A stretch of DNA of 64,000 nt. It comes from Methylovulum sp. GTDB lineage: Bacteria; Pseudomonadota; Gammaproteobacteria; Methylococcales; Methylomonadaceae. Location: positions 55,168 to 119,167 of the forward strand of contig JAURZI010000123.1 of NCBI GenBank assembly GCA_030653435.1, in the 5' to 3' direction. The notes under the pieces are model-generated. The model was not told the DNA's origin, did no database searches, and saw nothing but the letters and a program-made list of their open reading frames with translations. Every line of letters starts with the position of its first letter. Positions within the stretch are counted from its first letter, which is position 1. The position numbers and the translations under genes were made by a program. Positions 34,897-43,759 of the stretch are shown in pieces.

Positions 34897-35928
34897 TCAT
34901 TCGGGTTTGGTATATTGAAGCTGATACATCAAAACAACCCAAGATCCCAATACGCCCAGGGCTGATGAAATGGCAATCAATTCTATGGTTTCCGTGAAGC
35001 CAAAAAACAATAGATGGAAGTCCCCGCCGTACAAATCCGAGAGCTTCGCAACGGGCTGCCTTATGATCAACATCATCAAGGTAACGGTAAACCACGCAAC
35101 CACTCCAGAAATAAAACCTATCCAAAAGCCGGTGTATAAAAAGGGTCTCTGGATAAATGCCCGCGTGGCCCCGACCAATTTTGCAATCACCACTTCTTCA
35201 CGGCGACTGTGCAATTCCAGACGGATCGTGTTGCCTGCAATGAATAGCACGGCAAACCCCAGCATCAGATTTAGCAGTGTTGCCGCACACTGCGCCACTG
35301 CCATGATGGACTGCAGGCGCTCTACCCATTGCATGTCCAACTGGGCAGAATCGACCTCTACAGACTGCTGGAAACTTTGCAGCAATTTTTCCAGACCTTG
35401 CTTATCTTCCAGCGTATCCTTAGGCAAGACCTGAATGACGATAGGCAAGGGATTGGTTTTTAATACGGAGATAGCCGATCCAAAACCGCTATAGGTCTTA
35501 AATTCAGCCAACGCCTGTTCCTTGGTGATTAATTTGACAGACTGGATACTAGGATTTTTCCGAATGCTGTCAGCCAGCTGTTTCGCATGGCTATCAGAAA
35601 TTTCATTTTTAAGGAACAAGGAAATCTGCGCGCTGGTTTCCAAATTCCCGGTCAATTGCTGTAGATTTGCCAATACCAGATAAAACCCGCTGGCCAGTGA
35701 AATAGCTATCGACAAAACAGCTATCGTCATGACCGAATTAAATGGTGCGGCCACTAAACGCCCCAGACTGGAAAATAAGGCATGGGCGTGCAGGTCGCGG
35801 TAAGCTTTTAGCTTATCGACAAAATTCCCGCCAGCACTGGTTGTGCGCCGGGTATCTTGCCTGACCGGCCTGGCATACCTGGGCTGCTTGACTTCCTTGG
35901 TTTGATGTCGCTTGTTGGTTGGTTTCAT
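34897..35928 (-). CDS. ftsX: Cell division protein FtsX
   Basis: A 343-aa FtsX with a basic cytosolic N-terminus, four predicted membrane helices (about 78-98, 215-240, 265-290, 315-335) and a periplasmic loop between the first two. It pairs with FtsE to regulate peptidoglycan amidases (via EnvC-type partners) at the septum. Gap to ftsE is only 3 bp. Ends before the rpoH promoter. Confidence 0.93.
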   Translation of the reverse strand: MKPTNKRHQTKEVKQPRYARPVRQDTRRTTSAGGNFVDKLKAYRDLHAHALFSSLGRLVAAPFNSVMTIAVLSIAISLASGFYLVLANLQQLTGNLETSAQISLFLKNEISDSHAKQLADSIRKNPSIQSVKLITKEQALAEFKTYSGFGSAISVLKTNPLPIVIQVLPKDTLEDKQGLEKLLQSFQQSVEVDSAQLDMQWVERLQSIMAVAQCAATLLNLMLGFAVLFIAGNTIRLELHSRREEVVIAKLVGATRAFIQRPFLYTGFWIGFISGVVAWFTVTLMMLIIRQPVAKLSDLYGGDFHLLFFGFTETIELIAISSALGVLGSWVVLMYQLQYTKPE

Positions 35929-35931
35929 GAC

Positions 35932-36588
35932 TTAGCCCGAGACCAATTGACCATGATCCAGCTTTAACACACGATGGTTCATTTTTGAAATTAAAGAAAT
36001 ATCATGCGAGGCAATCAACACAGTAACACCCACTTGCTGGAAACTTTCGAACAAACGCATGATTTCTGCCGCCAATTCGGGATCGAGGTTTCCGGTAGGC
36101 TCATCCGCGATAATGATGGGGGGCTTGTTGACTACCGCCCTGGCTATCCCGACCCGTTGCTGTTCGCCGCCCGACAATGCCATCGGATATTTTTTTTCTT
36201 GACCGGACAGGCCGACTTTATCTAATGCCGCCCTAACCCTGCGGGCGATTTCCTGATGCCCGGAACCCGCTATCACCAATGGCAATGCCACGTTGTCAAA
36301 AACCGTCCTATCCTGCAACAGTTTATAATCCTGATAGATAAAACCCATTTTTCTACGCAGGAAAGGAATTTGGTTTTCCTTCGCGCCGCTGAGATTTTGT
36401 CCGTCTAATAAAATCATCCCCCGGTTACACCGTTCCATCACGGCAATCAACTTTAATAAGGTGCTTTTCCCCGCGCCGGAATGTCCGGTGAGAAAGGCTA
36501 TTTCGCCATGCCGTAAATGGAAACTGATATTACGTAACACATCCCCTGTTTCAGGGTAGCGTTTTGTGACATTATCAAACTTTAGCAT
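35932..36588 (-). CDS. ftsE: Cell division ATP-binding protein FtsE
   Basis: A 218-aa ABC ATPase with Walker A GHSGAGKST, signature LSGGEQQR, Walker B IIIADEPTG and switch His in IASHDISL. It is the cytosolic partner of FtsX. It follows the ctaA-ftsY fusion gene after 20 bp and precedes ftsX after 3 bp, so ftsY, ftsE and ftsX share a transcript as usual. Confidence 0.95.
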   Translation of the reverse strand: MLKFDNVTKRYPETGDVLRNISFHLRHGEIAFLTGHSGAGKSTLLKLIAVMERCNRGMILLDGQNLSGAKENQIPFLRRKMGFIYQDYKLLQDRTVFDNVALPLVIAGSGHQEIARRVRAALDKVGLSGQEKKYPMALSGGEQQRVGIARAVVNKPPIIIADEPTGNLDPELAAEIMRLFESFQQVGVTVLIASHDISLISKMNHRVLKLDHGQLVSG

Positions 36589-36608
36589 AGCCTTTTTAAC
36601 CGTTGACT

Positions 36609-38615
36609 CTAATCTTTAACAAACAACGCATCGACAAAGGTCTCCGCATCAAAATCCTGCAAATCGTCTATGCCTTCGCCTATGCCTATGTAGCGGATAG
36701 GTATGCCCGACTGCCCGGCCAGCGCAAAAATAACCCCGCCTTTTGCCGTGCCATCGAGTTTCGTCAACACAAGACCGGTTAACGCCACCGTTTCATTAAA
36801 TAGTTTGGCCTGGGACAAAGCGTTTTGCCCGGTGCCTGCATCAAGCACCAGCAACACTTCATGAGGTGCTGTCTCATCTAGCTTGCCGATGATGCGCTTT
36901 ACTTTTTTCAGCTCATCCATCAGATTTGCTTTGGTGTGCAAGCGGCCTGCGGTATCGGCTATCAACACGTCGATCCCTTTGGCTTGGGCTGACTGGACGC
37001 CGTCATAAATTACCGACGCTGAATCTGCGCCGGTATGTTGGGCGACAACATGGATATGGTTGCGCTCACCCCAGGTTTGCAATTGTTCAACCGCTGCCGC
37101 CCTGAACGTATCACCTGCAGCCAGCATGACGCTATGGCCTTGCGCTTGTAAGCGTTTAGCCAGCTTACCTATCGTAGTTGTTTTTCCGGCACCGTTAACG
37201 CCGACGACCAAAATAACAAAAGGCTGATCCTGCCTGGGTATTTGCAAGGGTTTACTACAAGGCTTAAGTATCCTCAACAGTTCCTGCTTCAAAGCTGCCG
37301 ATAAGGCTTCCGGGTCTTTTAACTCATGGCGCTCAAGTTGTTGCGTCAACCGGCGGATAATTTCTGTGGTGACCGTGATACCTATGTCCGCCATCAATAA
37401 GCTGGCCTCAAGGTCTTCCAACAATTCATCATCAGTGCCTTTCTGCCCTAGCGACAAATTGGCCAGCAGCTCGCCCATTCCTGAGCGGGTACGCTTTAAC
37501 TGGGATTTCAGGCGCAGGTATAGCGACTCGGGCGCTGGTTGCACATAGGGCTGGACGACTTCGGAAGGCAAACCCAAAACCGGCAGGTCTGGCACAGCCG
37601 CTTTCTGTAGCCCTTGCATATCCGTAGCAGGCGCTTCTACGGCCACACCGTAGCGACTGTAAAAACCAATGGCAATCAGCGGCAGCATTAATAATGCCGC
37701 AACGGCATCGTGCAGCAATACTGCCCATAAAGGCGCATTCAACTTAAATTCGGCAATGCCTGAGGCTATGCTTAAAAACAACAACAAACTTAACCATAGC
37801 CCTGCATTCCGTAAAGGTTTTGGCGTATTGGCTGACAAAACGCTTAACATCAGCAAACTCAGCACCACAAAACAAGCCAGAGCACCGAGCCTATGCAGCC
37901 AGTTGATGGCAGCTTGGGACGCAAACGCCAGATCGCCGGTATAACCGGTAAACAAGCCGTCGAACAGATTCAAGGCAAGCCGATAATCCGCCACAGGCCA
38001 CCATTGACTGTTGCACAAAGGGAAGCCGGTACAAGCTAAAGCCGCATGATTAGAGCTGACCCAAACACCTAAGACAATTTGTAAAAATAACAACAGCATG
38101 GCCAAGCGGCAAAACAACAGCTTGCGCGTACCTGTAATCCGGACACCTGATTCACTACGCAGATACAGCCAGAATAACAGCCAAAAAATCACCATAGCCG
38201 TTAATGCCAACGCTGTTACGACCACCGGCATAGCTTGCAATTGGATGACCCATATCGACAATACCGGCTGTAGCCCTACTAAAACCAACAGGGCCAATGT
38301 TGTTGCCATCGCTTCCGTACGATAGGTTTTTTCTCGCCAGCCAAGCATCACCAACACAATAACCAACAATGCCAAGCCCGCTTCCAGATAACGTTGGCAC
38401 AATACTTTAACAACATGGGCAATATCAGGCGCTTGACCTGGAAAATACTGTGCCGCCCGCGTTTTAAAATCGTTACTGTCACTCACTATCAACTGTCCGT
38501 AACAACCCGGCCAATCAGGGCAGCTTAACTGGGCGCCTGATAACCGGAGGTATGAACCTGATACGATAACTATTAGCGCCAATATGACGCTAAACAGCGT
38601 TATTTTTCTAAACAT
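36609..38615 (-). CDS. ftsY: Heme A synthase (CtaA)-FtsY (SRP receptor) fusion protein
   Basis: One 668-aa ORF. Residues 1-323 are a COX15/CtaA-type eight-helix domain: SCPDWPGC (30s), second half WVSSNHAALACTGFPLC, H241 in WLHRLGA and H302 in LLHDAVA. Residues 364-668 are a full FtsY NG domain: N domain from SLYLRLK, GVNGAGKTTT (about 472), DTFRAAA, DTAGR, TKLDGTAKGG. FtsY docks the signal recognition particle at the membrane; its usual acidic A domain is missing, with CtaA in its place. The CtaA N-terminal heme site looks dead: Q74 and L136 replace both expected histidines, and V70 or V71 the usual glutamate. No frameshift, no RBS at an internal start is evident. Confidence 0.88.
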   Translation of the reverse strand: MFRKITLFSVILALIVIVSGSYLRLSGAQLSCPDWPGCYGQLIVSDSNDFKTRAAQYFPGQAPDIAHVVKVLCQRYLEAGLALLVIVLVMLGWREKTYRTEAMATTLALLVLVGLQPVLSIWVIQLQAMPVVVTALALTAMVIFWLLFWLYLRSESGVRITGTRKLLFCRLAMLLLFLQIVLGVWVSSNHAALACTGFPLCNSQWWPVADYRLALNLFDGLFTGYTGDLAFASQAAINWLHRLGALACFVVLSLLMLSVLSANTPKPLRNAGLWLSLLLFLSIASGIAEFKLNAPLWAVLLHDAVAALLMLPLIAIGFYSRYGVAVEAPATDMQGLQKAAVPDLPVLGLPSEVVQPYVQPAPESLYLRLKSQLKRTRSGMGELLANLSLGQKGTDDELLEDLEASLLMADIGITVTTEIIRRLTQQLERHELKDPEALSAALKQELLRILKPCSKPLQIPRQDQPFVILVVGVNGAGKTTTIGKLAKRLQAQGHSVMLAAGDTFRAAAVEQLQTWGERNHIHVVAQHTGADSASVIYDGVQSAQAKGIDVLIADTAGRLHTKANLMDELKKVKRIIGKLDETAPHEVLLVLDAGTGQNALSQAKLFNETVALTGLVLTKLDGTAKGGVIFALAGQSGIPIRYIGIGEGIDDLQDFDAETFVDALFVKD

Positions 38616-38629
38616 ATTATTTTCTTCTG

Positions 38630-39367
38630 CTATCCGATTTGTGAAATTCTCAACAGCTGCATGAGATCACTTTTTACTTTGTAGGGATCAAACCCCGGTT
38701 CGTATTGCATCATTAGATTACCCAACGGATCCATTACATAAAGCATACCGTCAAGTATCTTGCCTTTGCTGATGCCCATCAATTTTTCAGCAAGTGCGGC
38801 ACTGGGCCTGACCCTGATCAAATCGGAACGGAGTGCGAATTGGCGATTTTCGTCACCCACTAATTTTGCTACCAGGGCCTCATCAAGTTTATTTTCTTCA
38901 AGCTGCAAACTCAGGAAAAGCGCTGCATCGCCGCTGCTTTCCGCCCCGCGCAGCCTACCCAGGAGCGTATCCTTCAGCCACCATTGGCTTGCCGTTTCCG
39001 GCGCGACGTCGTTAAAAACAATCACAACGCGCCGTGTACGCGACAAATCCTTGTTCAGCATTAGCCGCAATTGCCTAGTCTTAAGAAGGGCGTCAAGACA
39101 AACGGCATTGCATCGGGCATCAGGAATCACATTGACTATCAGCCAATGCCCGGCAAGCTCTGCAATATGGGTCGCCGAAAAAGCGTCCATGCCAATCAAA
39201 TCATGACGTTCCGTGGTGATGGCTGGCGTTATCAACGTCCCGTTGTTAGTATGGTTTTTTAATAAGTCTGCATGGTCTTTCAATCCCCAGGCTATTAAAA
39301 ATGGGATGATAGTCATTCCGAAAATAGCCAGGATTAACAATCGATTTTTTTTCTGCTGATTAATCAT
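38630..39367 (-). CDS. SCO1-like membrane-anchored protein of the oxidase assembly cluster
   Basis: A 245-aa protein with an N-terminal membrane anchor (about 9-27) and a thioredoxin-fold-like exported part. The motif CNAVC (C-x3-C) is reminiscent of SCO proteins, which deliver copper to oxidase subunit II. Similar proteins often lie between surf1 and ctaA in cox clusters of Proteobacteria. It overlaps SURF1 by 8 nt and is 14 bp from the ctaA-ftsY gene. Confidence 0.7.
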   Translation of the reverse strand: MINQQKKNRLLILAIFGMTIIPFLIAWGLKDHADLLKNHTNNGTLITPAITTERHDLIGMDAFSATHIAELAGHWLIVNVIPDARCNAVCLDALLKTRQLRLMLNKDLSRTRRVVIVFNDVAPETASQWWLKDTLLGRLRGAESSGDAALFLSLQLEENKLDEALVAKLVGDENRQFALRSDLIRVRPSAALAEKLMGISKGKILDGMLYVMDPLGNLMMQYEPGFDPYKVKSDLMQLLRISQIG

Positions 39368-40070
39368 TCTTATTTTTACAGCTATACCAAATAAAGAGCG
39401 CCACCAAAGTCAAGGCCAATGCCAGCCATTGAATTGCATAGGCGATATGTTGTTCAGGCGACATCAAGGCCGAGGCCTGCCAGTCCCGTGTAAACCCATC
39501 AGGCAATCCCTGATCCAATTCAATTTGAAACGGGAATAAGGAGTAGCCCAATTTCTTTGCCAAAATGCCGGTATCGACGACTTGTACTACCGAAGGCCAC
39601 GTATTGGTGGGTATTTCAACACCCGCTAATTTTAACCCGACGCTGGGAAAGTGATTAATTCGCCCGTTAACTGTAGCCTGCCTTGTGTGAACCGATAGCT
39701 CCGGCAATACCGCCCGGCTCTGCTGCAAGGGCACCCAACCCCTGTTAACCAACACCGCGTTATTTGTGTTAAGCGAAATAAATGGCGTCAACACAAAATA
39801 ACCCGCTTTGCCGTTTTTGACCTGGTTATCTATCAAAAATTGGTGCGCCGTATCATAATGCCCTGTAACGCTTACTCTTCTGTACCTTAAATTTTCCACA
39901 CCATCCTCACCTATGTTAGCCAAATTGGCTACCTCTATAGCGGCAGCCTGCTCCTGTAGGTGGATTAGCAAGCGTTTTTCTCCTGAACGCCGCCATTGCC
40001 AATGGGCTAAACTGAGCAATAGCGCCAATAAACAGACAGTGGCAATAGTCGGAATAATTTTAAACTTCAT
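39360..40070 (-). CDS. SURF1 family oxidase assembly protein
   Basis: A 236-aa SURF1 protein: N-terminal helix (IIPTIATVCLLALLLSLAHWQWRR), conserved YRRVSVTGHYD, VNRGWVPL and a C-terminal helix (AYAIQWLALALTLVALFIWY). It helps insert heme A into oxidase subunit I. ATG at 40091 is also in frame; 40070 gives the usual N-terminus. First gene of the run surf1 - SCO1-like - ctaA/ftsY - ftsE - ftsX. Confidence 0.88.
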   Translation of the reverse strand: MKFKIIPTIATVCLLALLLSLAHWQWRRSGEKRLLIHLQEQAAAIEVANLANIGEDGVENLRYRRVSVTGHYDTAHQFLIDNQVKNGKAGYFVLTPFISLNTNNAVLVNRGWVPLQQSRAVLPELSVHTRQATVNGRINHFPSVGLKLAGVEIPTNTWPSVVQVVDTGILAKKLGYSLFPFQIELDQGLPDGFTRDWQASALMSPEQHIAYAIQWLALALTLVALFIWYSCKNKND

Positions 40071-40161
40071 TGGATAGCATCCCACAACCATTAATTTATT
40101 GGCAATCCAGGCTTAATAACCGAAAATACCGAAACCTTACCACCTGCCCCCCGTTCCCATC

Positions 40162-40419
40162 ATGATTGTCAAAAGTATCGCCATTGCAGCCTTTATCCTC
40201 ATCATTTTCAGTTTAGGTACCGCACTGTTTAATCTGGTCAGTAACAAAGGCCAGGAACCCTCCGAAAAGGCAGTCAAAGCGCTGACTTTTCGGATCACCC
40301 TGTCTATCATACTGTTTATTTTTGTTTTTATTGCCATAGCCACAGGGCTGTTACAACCCCACGGACTCGGCGTAAGCATGCAAACCCAACGCTCCATCCC
40401 TGCCGAAGCCGGTAAATAG
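40162..40419 (+). CDS. DUF2909 twin-transmembrane protein
   Basis: An 85-aa protein with two membrane helices (about 5-25 and 48-68), matching DUF2909 (start MIVKSIAIAAFILIIFSLGTAL). It is regularly encoded between coxC and surf1 in Proteobacteria, opposite in strand, as here. Role in oxidase assembly is presumed from context only. Confidence 0.85.
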   Translation: MIVKSIAIAAFILIIFSLGTALFNLVSNKGQEPSEKAVKALTFRITLSIILFIFVFIAIATGLLQPHGLGVSMQTQRSIPAEAGK

Positions 40420-40437
40420 CAGCAATCAACGCACAAA

Positions 40438-40468
40438 AAAAAAGCGTTGCCACAGACAACGCTTTTTT
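40438..40468. terminator. Bidirectional terminator between DUF2909 and coxC
   Basis: AAAAAAGCGTTG, 7-nt loop, CAACGCTTTTTT. T-runs on both strands end both the + DUF2909 gene and the minus cox operon, so surf1 and the genes behind it need another promoter. Confidence 0.9.
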
Positions 40469-40484
40469 GACATTGTTGTATAAG

Positions 40485-41369
40485 TTACATGATATACACA
40501 AAAATAAACAAACCTAACCAAACCACGTCAACAAAATGCCAGTACCATGCCGCCGCTTCAAATGCGAAGTGATTTTCCGGCTTGAAGTGGCCTTTGGTAC
40601 TACGAAACAACACAACGCTTAGAATAATCGCGCCGACGCAAACGTGGAAACCATGAAAACCAGTCAACATGAAGAACGTCGAACCATAAATACCCGAGCC
40701 TAAGGTCAAACCCATCTCAGTATACGCTTCATGGTATTCAATCGCTTGGAACATCACGAATAAAAAGCCCAACGCAACCGTCGCGATCAGCCCCTTGATG
40801 AGTTGGTCACGATTTTTTGCCAGCAAACCATGATGCGCCCAGGTGACCGTTACGCCACTGCTGAGCAGGATCAGCGTATTCAAAAAGGGTAGGCCCCATG
40901 CACTCATAGGCTCAAACTCGCCATTGCTGGTGGGTTTGCCGTCGACTAACTTGCCGGGACCATTCGTCGGCCAAGTCGCGTCAAAGTTAGGCCACAACAA
41001 TTCTTTCGTCGCCGCGCCTATGCCTTCACCGCCTAACCAAGGCACCGATAAATTACGCGTATACCAAAGCGTACCGAAGAATACGGCAAAAAACATGACT
41101 TCCGAAAAAATGAACCACATCATGCCCATACGGAAGGAAATGCCCACCTGGGTGTTATACAGGCCGCTTTCGCTTTCAGTCGCCTGCAAGGTAAACCAGC
41201 CGGCCAACATGACAATGAAGATAGCAAAACCTACCGCCATCATGCCGGGGCCCACTGACGAACCATTCAAATAGTTTGCAAATCCAGCTAATAACGTCAC
41301 TAAACCGATAGTGGCCATAACCGGCCATGTCGCTTTATGCGGTATGTAATAAGTTTCACTTGAAGACAT
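40485..41369 (-). CDS. ctaE: Cytochrome c oxidase subunit III
   Basis: A 294-aa subunit III with seven membrane helices (start YYIPHKATWPVMATIGL, later FHGFHVCVGAIIL and FEAAAWYWHFVDVVWLGLF). It stabilises subunit I proton uptake. Also called coxC. Last gene of the operon, 17 bp after ctaG. Confidence 0.95.
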   Translation of the reverse strand: MSSSETYYIPHKATWPVMATIGLVTLLAGFANYLNGSSVGPGMMAVGFAIFIVMLAGWFTLQATESESGLYNTQVGISFRMGMMWFIFSEVMFFAVFFGTLWYTRNLSVPWLGGEGIGAATKELLWPNFDATWPTNGPGKLVDGKPTSNGEFEPMSAWGLPFLNTLILLSSGVTVTWAHHGLLAKNRDQLIKGLIATVALGFLFVMFQAIEYHEAYTEMGLTLGSGIYGSTFFMLTGFHGFHVCVGAIILSVVLFRSTKGHFKPENHFAFEAAAWYWHFVDVVWLGLFIFVYIM

Positions 41370-41386
41370 AATGTTCTCCTATCCTT

Positions 41387-41938
41387 TCAGTTTGTTTTAG
41401 TATTAACAATTTTAGTGTTATCAAAAAATGTATACGCGAGCGTAATTGTTTTGTATTGCTTCGGCAAATCAGGATTGACAACAAAACGTACCGGCATGGT
41501 TCTGCCTTCCCGTGCCTTAAAAATCTGCTCCGTAAAACAAAAACACTCGGTCTTTTTAAAATATTCAGCGGCTAGTCCAGGAGAAATACTGGGTATGGCC
41601 TGAGCTTTCATGACCTTATCGGTCTTGTTTTCTGCATAAAAATTCACGGTATAGTATTCGCCGGGATGAATTTTCAATTTTTTCGTTTCTGCACGGAATT
41701 CCATAGGCGCAGCTTCATTCAGCGAGGTTATAAATTCAACGGTAATTTCCCGACTTTTATCGACGGCATAAACAACGTCTTTGACGGCTGATGATGCGAC
41801 TTTACCGTTAAGCCCTGTTATGTCGCACAACACATCGTAAAGCGGCACCAGCGCATAACCAAAACCGAACATTGCTACGGCAACCAATAACAATTTACGG
41901 ACCAGTTTGGCATTTTTTTGCTTAAGCGCTTCGTTCAT
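41387..41938 (-). CDS. ctaG: Cytochrome c oxidase assembly protein CtaG (Cox11)
   Basis: A 183-aa Cox11-type copper chaperone: one N-terminal helix then an exported Ig-like domain with the copper motif CFCFTEQ. It loads CuB of subunit I. Start overlaps the stop of the 32-aa gene (ATGA). Confidence 0.93.
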   Translation of the reverse strand: MNEALKQKNAKLVRKLLLVAVAMFGFGYALVPLYDVLCDITGLNGKVASSAVKDVVYAVDKSREITVEFITSLNEAAPMEFRAETKKLKIHPGEYYTVNFYAENKTDKVMKAQAIPSISPGLAAEYFKKTECFCFTEQIFKAREGRTMPVRFVVNPDLPKQYKTITLAYTFFDNTKIVNTKTN

Positions 41939-42033
41939 TGGGACATCGCTTTTATCACCGCAGCCACATAAATGCCGATGGCAATCGCGGCTAAAACCAA
42001 TGCAGTCAATAGGTTTTTTGTTTTTATCTTCAT
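41935..42033 (-). CDS. Cytochrome oxidase small assembly protein (32 aa)
   Basis: A tiny gene: start MKIKTKNLL, a single helix ([19 protein letters not shown]), end KAMSQ. AGGTG precedes the ATG at a good distance, and the stop overlaps the ctaG start by 4 nt. Single-helix proteins of this sort are encoded between ctaD and ctaG in many cox operons and annotated as small assembly proteins. Function unproven. Confidence 0.75.
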   Translation of the reverse strand: MKIKTKNLLTALVLAAIAIGIYVAAVIKAMSQ

Positions 42034-42085
42034 TTTTTCACCTGATACGTTATCTGCCAGGGATAACGTATCCAAGGACTACGTG

Positions 42086-43705
42086 TTAAATATGTTCCGT
42101 AGGTATCACAGTCGGCGGTGTGGTAAACGTATGATAAGGAGGCGGTGAAGGTAATGTCCATTCCAGGCCATGCTTATGAGCGTCTTCCCAAACTTCATCC
42201 GTTACTTTTTCACCCGTTCCGCCTCTGATGGTATCGATCACGATATACAAAAACAATAACTGGCTGGCGCCGAAGATAAAGCCGCCGATACTCGAAATCA
42301 TATTCCAGTCCGCAAATTGCACGGCATAATCGGGAATTCTGCGCGGCATACCCGCCAACCCTAAGAAATGCTGAGGGAAGAACAAAATATTAACTGACAC
42401 CACGGATAACCAGAAATGCAACTGGCCTATTTTTTCGTTATACATATGACCGGTCCACTTAGGCAGCCAATAATAGCCCGCTGCCATCAAAATAAATATG
42501 GACGCAGGAACCAGCGTGTAGTGGAAATGGGCGACAATAAAATAAGTGTCATGATATTGGAAATCCGAAGGCGCGATTGACATCATCAAGCCGGTAAACC
42601 CGCCCATAGTGAACAAAACCACAAAAGCGATTGAAAACAGCATCGGCGCTTCAAAAGTCATAGCCCCTTTCCACATTGTGGCCGTCCAGTTAAACACTTT
42701 AACTCCGGTAGGAATCGCAATTAACATGGTTGCATACATAAAGTACAGTTCACCGGCAATCGGCATGCCTACGGTAAACATATGGTGAGCCCAAACGATA
42801 AACGACAGGAATGCAATCGAAGCCGTCGCATAAACCATTGAGCTATAGCCGAATAAAGGTTTACGGGCAAACACGGGGATAATCGTGGAAGCAACACCGA
42901 ACGTAGGCAGGATCATGATGTAAACTTCAGGATGCCCAAAAAACCAGAAGATATGCTGGTACAGCACCGGATCACCACCGCCTGCCGCGTCGAAAAAGCT
43001 GGTGCCGAAAAACTTGTCCGTCAACAACATCGTCACTGCGCCTGCGAAAACCGGCATAACAGCGATCAACAGGAATGCAGTGATCAGCCAGGTCCAGACG
43101 AACAGCGGCATTTTCATTAAAGTCATGCCGGGCGCACGCATATTGAAAATCGTTGCGATGATGTTAATAGCGCCCATGATTGACGAAATACCCAGCAAAT
43201 GCACTGAGAAAATCGCAAAAGGCAAGGCTTTACCCGTTTGCAATACCAGCGGCGGATATAACGTCCAACCGCTTGCTGGAGCGCCACCCTCCATGAATAG
43301 CGTACTGGCCAGCAATAAAACGCCGGCAACCAGCACCCAGAAACTCATGTTGTTCATACGCGGCAGCGCCATATCGGGAGCGCCGATCATCATCGGTATC
43401 ATCCAGTTGGCCAAACCTACAAAAGCAGGCATAACCGCACCAAATACCATCACCAGGGCGTGCATCGTGGTCATTGAGTTAAAGAAATGCGGTTCGACGA
43501 ACTGCATACCGGGTTCAAATAATTCAGCGCGAATTACCATCGCCATCGCACCGCCGACAAAAAACATCGCCAGCGCAAATACCAGATACAGGGTGCCTAT
43601 ATCTTTATGGTTAGTGGTAATAATCCATCTTAGAAACCCCTTCTCAGGGCCGTGGGCGTGATCATCGTGGTGATGATCATCATGTTCGGCTACAACAGCA
43701 GACAT
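42086..43705 (-). CDS. ctaD: Cytochrome c oxidase subunit I (A1-type)
   Basis: A 539-aa heme-copper oxidase subunit I with twelve helices. The N-terminus is His/Asp rich ([11 protein letters not shown]). Key features: [10 protein letters not shown] with the D-channel glutamate of A1 oxidases and the CuB His/Tyr ligands, [23 protein letters not shown] (heme and CuB histidines), [22 protein letters not shown] (D-channel entrance). Reduces O2 to water and pumps protons. Gap to coxB about 54 bp. Confidence 0.97.
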   Translation of the reverse strand: MSAVVAEHDDHHHDDHAHGPEKGFLRWIITTNHKDIGTLYLVFALAMFFVGGAMAMVIRAELFEPGMQFVEPHFFNSMTTMHALVMVFGAVMPAFVGLANWMIPMMIGAPDMALPRMNNMSFWVLVAGVLLLASTLFMEGGAPASGWTLYPPLVLQTGKALPFAIFSVHLLGISSIMGAINIIATIFNMRAPGMTLMKMPLFVWTWLITAFLLIAVMPVFAGAVTMLLTDKFFGTSFFDAAGGGDPVLYQHIFWFFGHPEVYIMILPTFGVASTIIPVFARKPLFGYSSMVYATASIAFLSFIVWAHHMFTVGMPIAGELYFMYATMLIAIPTGVKVFNWTATMWKGAMTFEAPMLFSIAFVVLFTMGGFTGLMMSIAPSDFQYHDTYFIVAHFHYTLVPASIFILMAAGYYWLPKWTGHMYNEKIGQLHFWLSVVSVNILFFPQHFLGLAGMPRRIPDYAVQFADWNMISSIGGFIFGASQLLFLYIVIDTIRGGTGEKVTDEVWEDAHKHGLEWTLPSPPPYHTFTTPPTVIPTEHI

Positions 43706-43759
43706 AGTTAATACCTCAAAGTTATAAAAAAGATTGAACCGACAAGAATAATCAATGAG

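Noticed and set aside
36609..38615. Treating the CtaA-FtsY frame as two genes joined by a sequencing error
   Set aside because: The frame is uninterrupted through a normal Pro/Ala linker, and both domains keep codon style; no ribosome site at an internal start. Re-sequencing would settle it.
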